From: Pleurobrachia bachei
Lineage: Eukaryota > Ctenophora > Tentaculata > Cydippida > Pleurobrachiidae
Length of the DNA stretch: 24,078 bases
Reading direction: 5' to 3'
NCBI GenBank assembly: GCA_000695325.1
Contig: AVPN01000540.1
Span: forward strand, 2,895-26,972
Part shown: in pieces, positions 10,093 through 18,706 of the stretch
Layout: each line of letters starts with the position of its first letter
Position numbering within the stretch: position 1 is the stretch's first letter
The notes under the pieces: model-generated
The model's database searches: none
What the model was told of the DNA's origin: nothing
The model's input: only the letters and a program-made list of their open reading frames with translations
Position numbers and translations under genes: made by a program

Positions 10093-11846
10093 AGTTAAAA
10101 GCATGATTACTTACTCGTGTCAGTATAGTCTCGTCGGTTGGCGTTGAGTCGCAGATACACAGACCCATAATCCCCTGCTTTAGAATGTAGAACACCTTTT
10201 GGGTTGAATCTAAAACACTTTCCAGTCGGACTCAACTCCTGGAATTAAAATATGAAGCTTTGCTTGGCCAACCATGTGGAACGTTTGTAGGTTTTGAGTT
10301 AATTGCTACAACCACGAAAAGTACACGGTAGGTAATTACGCTTTTAAAATTAATTCTGGCAACTAGGCCTTGGCCGAGGACAAATTCCTTGGTGATATAA
10401 CAGACACACAGACGAACAGATGCATACAGGAGAGTGTATACCTCTTCAATCATGTTTGATCGGTCAGCGAAGATTTCCATATCCTCGCACCTCCTCGCAT
10501 GGGCGTACGCACAGAATATCTTTGTGTCCTCCCAGGAGGGAGAGTTTCTAGAAAATAACATGTGAAACTATATGGAAAATACTTTGGATAGTTCATTCCG
10601 TGACATACAAGAGTGATTCAAAACTCAAGACTCAAGTAAACTCAACCCGGCTCTGAAACTTTATGCAACAGCACTGTATGTACCTGTAAAAGTCCTGGTA
10701 AGGGACATTACCAATTTCATCCATGCCATCTCTAGTCCAATTAACTCGTTTCCAATCACTAACATTGTTCCAGGTCTCCGCAAACAAATCATTTTCCTCT
10801 AAATACGATTTACTCACCTGGGCATACGGAATGTATAATGGGGTAGATCAATGGATTACAACGTCAATTAGAACTTGTTTTACAAAGGACAGGGCTCGAT
10901 CCGATGTATCTCGAACACAGTATCTTGTGCAGAGTCACGAAGCGCCTGCGAAGGAGCCCCCAGTACATGAAATCTGAGGGTATAGTAACTTACCCTGTTT
11001 AGATTGCACAGTGAAATGGTTGGGAACTGCATACTCCCATGCTCGTTGTGGTACACGTTTATCTTGGTGCTGACCGGCTTCGAGAGGTACTTGTGGACGG
11101 ACTTGGAGATGTTGTGAAGGGTGTAGGTTAGAGCCAGGGCCCACGCTGTGGATATAGACCAGGGTGAGTATAATAATAGAGGGCAGAACCCTCATCCTCT
11201 ATATTCTTAAAAATTCGTTTAAACGACAGGGAATACGGAGCAAATACGGAGCAAATACGCAAAGATCAAAGTATTATTCTCGTTATAAAATGTGGCAATG
11301 AGACCAAAGTTTTGAGAGACTGAACACTTTGCTTACCGAGATAAAATAACCACTTCGTAGCAGTGATGCATTTCCGTTTTTCCTTCTTCCCAGCTCCTCT
11401 TTCTTCCACAGTTTCAGCCTCTACTGGTGTACTGGATTCTTCCAGAGGCTCCGCCCTAAAACAGGGAATTAAGTTCTACAAAACAGGCTGTGTATAACTC
11501 AATAAAACAGGCCAATATATGTTTATTATTTTGATTCGGAGATACAACTTTTGAATCCAGGAATTTAAAATGTGAGAAGCAACAATTATTGTAGTTCCGT
11601 ACGTCATCGGTATAATATTGGGATGATTTCCATTTCGTTTCGGTACGAATTTCTGCTGAAGTACCCCGCTAATCAGTTTCTTGGAGCTCGGATGGATAAA
11701 TCGCATCCGCTGTAATCCCTCACGGTTGTCGCCCATAGCGGGACCCACATCATTTCATAATACCCCAGTCGGATATAATACACCACGGTATTAACAATAA
11801 AACAAATAAACAGTTACACTTGTGTGGTTCAACTTATTCAAAGTAA
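10093..11846. repeat. Duplicated block (exons 1-6 plus upstream region), distal copy
   Basis: Second copy of the block at 8370-10092. Shared upstream sequence (the ggacccacatcatttcataa region near 11742 and 9979) ends around 11846. Confidence 0.85.
10115..11736 (-). CDS. DEG/ENaC channel copy C, exons 1-6 only (3' part missing)
   Basis: Exons are 11603-11736, 11337-11455, 10994-11145, 10684-10817, 10442-10547 and 10115-10238. Lengths and phases equal copy B exons 1-6. All splice sites are kept, and the exon 4 difference (CGA for CGC) is silent. Exon 2 differs slightly (AEPLEESSTP and VEERGAGKKEK against EEPLEESSTP and VEEIRGGKKEK). TM1, the FPTISLCNLNR signature and the first part of the extracellular domain are encoded, but the cysteine-rich part, TM2 and the pore are not: the next DNA on the minus strand is the upstream region of copy B. 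Alone it would give a secreted or single-pass fragment. It could make a full channel only if exon 6 (phase 1) splices over copy B exons 1-6 to copy B exon 7, which is phase-compatible. Whether it is a 5' cassette with its own promoter or a dead fragment cannot be decided here. Confidence 0.75.
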
Positions 11847-12178
11847 AAGCTGCAAAGTGTAGATCACTACAAAATCTAGATCAGATAAGCTGTACTGACT
11901 ATAGTAAAGATCAGTACAGAATCAAGGTCAGGTGAGCTATACTATAACAGAGGCAAGACGTGTACCAAGCTAGCGATCGGTGGATCGAGCGTGTTTAATT
12001 AATCTAGAATGTTATGAAGTATTTTGTAACATCGTACTCGTGTAACGTAAAGTATTTCGTAACACCGTGTAAAGTATTATAAAGACGTTAAAATACGGAA
12101 TATTCCGGTTATTCTTTCTCGAAAAACCACCACTATAATTTCAATTATAACACATAGCCGATACATAGTTGATGGTAG
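11847..12178. other. Intergenic, upstream of channel copy C
   Basis: AT-rich with no exon seen. Near 11868-11960 there is an irregular internal repeat (agatcactacaaaatctaga, agatcagtacagaatcaagg). Confidence 0.5.
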
Positions 12179-12180
12179 TA

Positions 12181-12352
12181 CAGTCGGACCCCTATTTAGT
12201 GACCCCCGATTTAGTGACACCCCGATTTAGTGACAGGATGAATTTCCCCCGATATAGGAAACTAACGGTATTTGACCCCGATTTAGTGCCCACCCCGATT
12301 TAGTGACCAAAACCCTTTCCCCCGAGGATGTCACTAAATCGGGGTCCGACTG
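12181..12352. mobile_element. TA-flanked MITE of the CAGTCGGACC family
   Basis: The element starts cagtcggacccctatttagt and ends actaaatcggggtccgactg, with TA on both sides (12179-12180 and 12353-12354). Inside are several copies of a cccgatttagtgac-like subunit, so the terminal repeat is itself iterated. It is 172 bases with no coding capacity, hence non-autonomous. CAGT termini with TA targets fit Tc1/mariner-pogo. A longer relative is at 19104. Confidence 0.85.
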
Positions 12353-12637
12353 TATATGGACAACGAGACAATGTTTTATTGCAGGAAATAAATCACACGA
12401 CGATTTCGCCGAACATCGACATCATCAGGCTCAAATTAATTTGTTTAAAGTAGTGTTTCAAACTTTTCTACACTACTTTAAACAAATTAATTTGAGCCTG
12501 ATGATGTCGATGTTCGGCGAAATCGTCGTGTGATTTATTTCCTGCAATAAAACATTGTCTCGTTGTCCATATACAGTCGGACCCCGATTTAGTGACATCC
12601 TCGGGGGAAAGGGTTTTGGTCACTAAATCGGGGTGGG
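12289..12637. repeat. Perfect 168-base inverted repeat with a 13-base loop, running into the assembly gap
   Basis: The left arm 12289-12456 and right arm 12470-12637 are exact reverse complements; the loop is 12457-12469. The outer 64-66 bases of each arm are MITE sequence and the inner about 102 bases are a separate sequence. The right arm ends exactly where the N run begins, so the true length is unknown. Confidence 0.95.
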
Positions 12638-13465
12638 NNNNNNNNNNNNNNNNNNNNNNNNNNNNNNNNNNNNNNNNNNNNNNNNNNNNNNNNNNNNNNN
12701 NNNNNNNNNNNNNNNNNNNNNNNNNNNNNNNNNNNNNNNNNNNNNNNNNNNNNNNNNNNNNNNNNNNNNNNNNNNNNNNNNNNNNNNNNNNNNNNNNNNN
12801 NNNNNNNNNNNNNNNNNNNNNNNNNNNNNNNNNNNNNNNNNNNNNNNNNNNNNNNNNNNNNNNNNNNNNNNNNNNNNNNNNNNNNNNNNNNNNNNNNNNN
12901 NNNNNNNNNNNNNNNNNNNNNNNNNNNNNNNNNNNNNNNNNNNNNNNNNNNNNNNNNNNNNNNNNNNNNNNNNNNNNNNNNNNNNNNNNNNNNNNNNNNN
13001 NNNNNNNNNNNNNNNNNNNNNNNNNNNNNNNNNNNNNNNNNNNNNNNNNNNNNNNNNNNNNNNNNNNNNNNNNNNNNNNNNNNNNNNNNNNNNNNNNNNN
13101 NNNNNNNNNNNNNNNNNNNNNNNNNNNNNNNNNNNNNNNNNNNNNNNNNNNNNNNNNNNNNNNNNNNNNNNNNNNNNNNNNNNNNNNNNNNNNNNNNNNN
13201 NNNNNNNNNNNNNNNNNNNNNNNNNNNNNNNNNNNNNNNNNNNNNNNNNNNNNNNNNNNNNNNNNNNNNNNNNNNNNNNNNNNNNNNNNNNNNNNNNNNN
13301 NNNNNNNNNNNNNNNNNNNNNNNNNNNNNNNNNNNNNNNNNNNNNNNNNNNNNNNNNNNNNNNNNNNNNNNNNNNNNNNNNNNNNNNNNNNNNNNNNNNN
13401 NNNNNNNNNNNNNNNNNNNNNNNNNNNNNNNNNNNNNNNNNNNNNNNNNNNNNNNNNNNNNNNNN
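12638..13465. other. Assembly gap (828 N)
   Basis: Unknown bases; reading frames drawn across it have no meaning. Confidence 1.
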
Positions 13466-14229
13466 ACTTTATAGCCGATACATATAAACAAATTTTAGGT
13501 TGATTTACGTGAAGTTATTCAATTATACGAATAAAATTTGCGGTAAAACAGGTCGAACGTTATAGTTCCAGAAGACGTCATTGATATGTTCTCCACGATA
13601 GAAAAAACGCATTGTTTTTGCTGCTTGTACACTAATTTCAAAAGAACAAAAGAACATGGCTTTTCAGAGATTCTACAAACAAAGACATTTTCCCAGTGCA
13701 GTATCTCGTTCTGCGTTCTACAACGCCATTGGGGGAATGAGAAATTGTTTTAATTCATGTTCTTTTCAGACTTTTCAGCTTCCAAATTGAACATCACCAA
13801 GTTTACTAAATAAAGTTTTCCAACTGGTAAATGATGAACTCGAACTTTGCCAAACTTTGATCTAAGGGAATGTGACTGATAAATGATAAACTTTGCCAAA
13901 CTTTCATAGGGGGATATGACACACAACGGACAGCAGTATTATGACACCAAAGGTATGTAGATAGTGCGAGCATATCACCAAACCAATTTTAGTTTCGACA
14001 CATACTGATGAGTAGACATGTGCATGGGTGCTATAGAATCTCATAAGATGTCATACGTGACAGGAGTTGTGCCGAATAACAAGCATTACGGAGGAAAACA
14101 ACACACGTTAGTACATCAGCTCTGAGGGAGTATTTCCAAGCTGTTCAGCTTGGAAAAAACAGAGATCAGTAGATCGGCTGTAGGAGAGAGGGAGGGAAAA
14201 TAATGGTCGATTCAAATGAATACCGAAAG

Positions 14230-14230
14230 A

Positions 14231-14271
<41 letters not shown>

Positions 14272-14290
14272 AAATGAGAGAGAAAATGAG
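14230..14290. repeat. GA-rich microsatellite
   Basis: GA dinucleotides with periodic aaa and atg interruptions. Confidence 0.9.
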
Positions 14291-15372
14291 AGCAAAGAAG
14301 AGAGGTGAATGTCGAATGACGAAACGGCCGTAAAGCTGTGAACAATTTCAGTCACAAGGTTCAGTTGTTCATGACGCAGCCCAAATGTTGAATCATATTT
14401 TACACAAGCATACCAATAACCAGATTATAACACGCAATATCTAAAAGTCCTCGGTGTACGTGGCGTGTAACAAACTCTCGAATCGGGTGATCAATGCAAT
14501 AGCTTAGTACTAAAACAAACAATTAAAACAAGGAAGTTAGGAATACTTAAACAAACACTAATTGTGCGTTTTGAGAACCGTTGAGTGTCGACTGTTATTC
14601 ACGGTGTCACAGAAGCAGCATTAAACTTTCTTCTTTTGGCCTAAACACACGTCACACAAATGTGTGGATGGGTGCCGTTTCCGTCGTTGGTACTCGTGTA
14701 ATTAATAGCAGGAGTGTACGGCTTTGACGCAATAAGCAATTGCAAGCGTAACAGGTGTAATGTGAAGGAAAATTTCCTCAGGAAATTAATTATATATCCC
14801 CTGCATCCAGGATGCGTCTAGTGAATAAATGCTAAAATCCTAAAAAAATTACAATGTCTTTAAAATATTTTATGTCTGGCTTGAATTAGTTGAAACCACT
14901 AAACTTTCGGATGGAACGCAAATACAACCCCATAATGCAAGATTTTAAAAAGTTATACTTTTCTGTGGCTGAATGTTTCGCTATGTAGAGTATTCGAACA
15001 ATTATTATATGTGAAACGTTCTGCCTCAGTAAAGACAAAAGTTATGAATACCAAGAAATTTCACCCATCTGAAAAAACTAAACTAGAATAATCAATACAA
15101 TTATCCCATGGTTTCCCATGGTTACTAAGCTTCATACCAAGATTGTGATTGGTGTCCGTTGGTTTGGGAGGTGTTCGGGGTAGTGGGCTTAATCCGCAGT
15201 AAAGTTACCAGTTGCTCCATGATCGGGAATTATCTTGTCACAGAGTTTCAGGACTTGTTATCTATCAATGATCATAATGTCCTGAGAATATAGCTGGTCC
15301 TAAATTAAAATAGTAAATTGTTGGAATAAATCAAGTGCAACATTATCAAGGCGAAGTTAGAATTGAGAAATG

Positions 15373-15476
15373 GAAAGATTGCTTTCTCGAGGCATTTTCC
15401 GAGTTCCTTGGACAGTCATTTATAACGACAGAGGCTAATTTCTCGGATAATATGCCGCTCGAGAAAGCAATCTTTC
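15373..15476. repeat. Imperfect palindrome with 19-base perfect arms
   Basis: gaaagattgctttctcgag at 15373-15391 is the exact reverse complement of 15458-15476, and pairing continues inward imperfectly (ggca..ccgag with ctcgg..tgcc). It lies inside an otherwise uninformative open frame. Confidence 0.85.
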
Positions 15477-16806
15477 TGTGTTTCAGTAAAACTCCGCGGT
15501 GGGCAACTCAACCTCAGCTGTTATACCTACACAAAAAAGCTCGACCATTTCAAAGAGATAGTATCAAAGGAAGTCGCAATTGTAAATTGAATCAAAACGG
15601 AGGAAAGATGACTAATTACGATTGAAAATGTACCTGCGGTAGGCTTATATTAGTCTAGTTACCGCACGCGATTTTCCTTTTCGATTGGAGCAAACACATG
15701 ATAGTAGAAAGACACTTTCACGTGCAACAGCAGATCTGTGAACCGCTTTGGTAAACAATGGGTATGCAGAGGCCGGAGGAGTACTGCTGCGAGAGCGTGT
15801 GAAAAAATAACAAAGAATTGAAGACAGAGATATTAGGCCAGATAGTTTTAGTTATGCTCTACTAGAATTGTTGTAGAACATGCGCCATGCGGTCACAAAG
15901 TAGGTATATTCAGCTTCTAAATAATATTCGCTCCTGGCTACTGAATAAGTAACTTCAATGAACCACAAAATACTAACTAGACGACAAAGGAACGCTGCCG
16001 AGAAAATTACACATGTAAAATGTAATGAGACCTTAAAATATAACACTGTTAACTGACATGCAAGGGATTTGAAAATTCAACAAAATGGCTGGTATAAACC
16101 ACACAATAAAGAGAATCGCTATTCGGATAGTATAGAGAGAATCGATAGCTAATCGTTATCGAGGACTGAAAAGAACAACATAAATAGGAGCGAGAGATGG
16201 AGCGGGGCAATTAAAATGAAATGAATGGACAATCTACAGAATTACGGTCGGTCGTACCAACTCAATATATATGCAGTGTATACTGATCCATGTCTTGACT
16301 TTCTTATGAAGTTATTGGTTGGTTGATAAAACATAAACATGCATAACAAGATCAATATCATGATGGCATGTATGCATTATCCGAGATTACACAAGAGTCA
16401 GTATGACACACCCCTGTACAGTCTACTATACACCACGCGGTTACTAAAGTATACATTCAATCACGATATTTTAATCAAAACTGCAGGTTCACAGGTTCCT
16501 TATAGAACCTAGCTTCTAGCTTCTGTAAGAAGCTTCTTGTCAAGGTGTGTGTTCGAGCTGAAAGGAGACCTGAAGTTACCCTCTGTAGCTGTGTAGGCTT
16601 CGACATCAACCCAGCAGTAACGTATTGTCTACTGGTACACGCAATACAATGATCATTTGTGGAATATAATTGATGTATATATAGGTAGACGGGGGCCGCA
16701 GTCAGGGGAGGGGATACCGCATATATATAGGCCATATAGGGGCAGAAACATGAGTGTTATCGTAAGACCGGGTCACGTCAAACTCCAAAATCCTCAATAC
16801 AATTAT

Positions 16807-17047
16807 GCTCTCTTTTCGGAGCGTGCTCGAGCAAACTTCTAGCCGCGTGCTCGAGCAAACGTGCGCGGCGCTCCCTCTCAGTCACGTGACTAGCACGTGA
16901 CTAGCACACCCTTTCATACAAAATATAGGGGGAGAGCGTGTTGTAGAGAGTGCGCAAAGCTATGGTTAGCATTTCAATAGCCGCTAACCAGAGCACTCTC
17001 GTAAAAAGACGCGCAGGGGATAGGACAGCACGCTCCGAAAATGCCGC
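16807..17047. mobile_element. 241-base MITE with imperfect 21-base terminal inverted repeats and a 5-base target duplication
   Basis: The ends gctctcttttcggagcgtgct and, in reverse complement, gcggcattttcggagcgtgct share ttttcggagcgtgct. The element is flanked by attat at 16802-16806 and 17048-17052. The paralogous copy has a single attat (17729-17733) and no insert, which defines the borders. No coding capacity; superfamily not assigned. Confidence 0.75.
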
Positions 17048-17132
17048 ATTATATTCCCGGCCCATGAACGCCATATTATCATGTTAAACATTTAGCAGAA
17101 GATGTTGGAATCTTAAATGGATAACGACCTAC

Positions 17133-17184
17133 CTCTTTTCACTGCCTCCACGTGCCACTAGAACCCAGCTACCATCGTTTATTC
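17133..17184 (-). CDS. Possible 52-base coding exon of an unknown gene
   Basis: On the minus strand a pyrimidine-rich acceptor (ttttgtttcag) is followed by an open frame reading INDGSWVLVARGGSEKR and then a donor (gtaggt). It would start and end in phase 2. No neighbouring exon or family was recognised, and the block is missing from the paralogous copy at 17645-18008. It may be chance. Confidence 0.2.
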
Positions 17185-17366
17185 CTGAAACAAAACTAGG
17201 CACATACCTATAGAACAACACTCTGTTGTGGGATCTGAGATTTGGGAATGTGTGTATCATTCGAATTGTTCATATTGTTGCAGGAGGGCAACGCATATTA
17301 GACTTCAAGAGAGTCAGCACACTTTCGGTACTCTAAGTTCCAACTAGACAGAAATGAACATCGAGT

Positions 17367-17426
17367 AGAACCTCGAATTAACAAAAGAAGAATTCTTTTA
17401 GACTTAAAACATTAACTCGAGGTTCT
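17367..17426. mobile_element. Short inverted-repeat element, agaacctcga termini
   Basis: agaacctcgaattaa at the left and its near reverse complement ttaactcgaggttct at the right bound 60 bases. A mutated copy is at about 17819-17878 in the paralogous segment. The ends resemble pogo-like termini. Confidence 0.45.
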
Positions 17427-17644
17427 TTTTTAGCCAATCAATCACACGATATTTTTTGTCATGAAATTAAGTTAAAATACACAGAACTGAATTCAAGATC
17501 TGTATACTGAATTACAACAACGTGACAACACTTAAATTATATATCATAACCGTGGTATCGAAAACACCTCACACTCAGGCCGCTTCACGGTTCGGCAAGG
17601 GAGGAGTAACTTCGTTACCAAATTATAACCGAGGGGGGGGGGAA

Positions 17645-18008
17645 ATATAGGCCATAAGGGCAGAAATATGAGTGTTATCGAGAGGATGGCTCACGTCAAA
17701 CTCCAAAATACTCATACATATCAATACAATTATATTCCCGGCCCATGAACGCATTAGACTTCGTATCAAGAGTTTCAGCACACTTTTGGGACTAGAAATT
17801 CAGAAATGAGCATTGTGTAGAACCTCGAATTAGCAAAAAGAGAGTTCTTTTATAGTTGAAATATTAACACGAGGTTCCATTTTAGCCAATCAATCACACG
17901 ATATTTTTTGTCATGAAATTAAGTTAAAATACACAGAACTGAATTCAAGATCTGTATACTGAATTACAACAACGTGACAACACTTAAATTATATATCATA
18001 GCCGTGGT
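17645..18008. repeat. Segmental duplication, shorter copy
   Basis: Homologous to 16725-17556 but without the MITE at 16807-17047 and without the about 220-base block. It keeps the empty insertion site attat at 17729-17733. Confidence 0.85.
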
Positions 18009-18706
18009 GCTACGTCATCGGTTACATGAACTATGCGTACGCTATGGCGGAGCACCAGGGTAACATTTAACCTCGATTAACCTCACACACGAGGTTTTTA
18101 AGACGTGTGATCCTGCCGGGATCATTGTTCACTTACTGAACAAACTGAACAGCGGGAACCTCTCATTGTACATGAAGACTTGAGATAACCTTGCTAGATG
18201 CTCTCTCTCCCCTCTCTCTCCCCTCGAAGGTGTGAAGGTAGCCTAAACCAATAAACATAATGACGTGTATGTCGCCTAAAATATTGAAGAGTGAAAAATA
18301 TAGCCAAGGTTTTCTTTCAGCAGCTATATTCAAACTTCGACTTACTGGATTTCTCGCTTGATAAATACGTCATGGTAAATGGAGGCCCAATTAATCCAAG
18401 TTTTACTGCATAGCCAAGTTTAATCGAGGTTTGACTGTAGTTATGACTAAAGCTAAGAGGATACACAAGCTGTATACACATGTCACATGTGTAGACATAC
18501 ATACTCGACGTATTATATCTTAGTCTCCCTAATACTAAACTCAATCATTTCCCTTGTTCACACTGCACTGATTGTCCAATATATATACTGTCTCTGAATC
18601 TCTCTCTTCACGCAGGGGCCGCTGCCGGGCTGCTTTATATATCTGTTAAACTGGGTGTTGGGTGGTGGGAGGGTCTCTATATTTTAGGGGCTGATGATGG
18701 TGGGTG
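18009..18706. other. 3' flank of the Kv gene
   Basis: No exon seen. It contains a stretch at about 18415-18438 (tttaatcgaggtttgactgt followed by TA-like sequence) that looks like the end of another pogo-like MITE whose other end I could not find. The part next to 18707 is presumably the Kv 3' UTR. Confidence 0.4.

Larger units (their letters stand above)
13466..16724. other. Gene-free stretch after the gap
   Basis: I found no exon with both splice signals and a recognisable product on either strand. Visible items are a GA microsatellite at about 14230-14290, a short perfect hairpin (ttccaagctg, cagcttggaa) near 14131-14152, near-repeats of tgataaatgat and actttgccaaacttt around 13800-13900, and an inverted repeat at 15373-15476. 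The open frames at 15335-15625 (+) and 15852-16046 (-) show no family features. Confidence 0.5.
16725..17556. repeat. Segmental duplication, longer copy
   Basis: Homologous to 17645-18008. The last about 120 bases (from tagccaatcaatcacacgat) are identical in both, and the first parts are several percent diverged. This copy carries two blocks missing from the other: a MITE at 16807-17047 and about 220 bases at about 17072-17293. Confidence 0.85.

Noticed and set aside
12589-13503. Three long open frames across the gap
   Set aside because: They consist of unknown bases (N) and are meaningless.
15335-15625. 96-residue plus-strand frame
   Set aside because: It is built around an inverted repeat, and no recognised domain is present.
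15852-16046. Hydrophobic minus-strand frame of 64 residues
   Set aside because: No splice signals, no family motif and no neighbours; composition alone is weak in AT-rich DNA.
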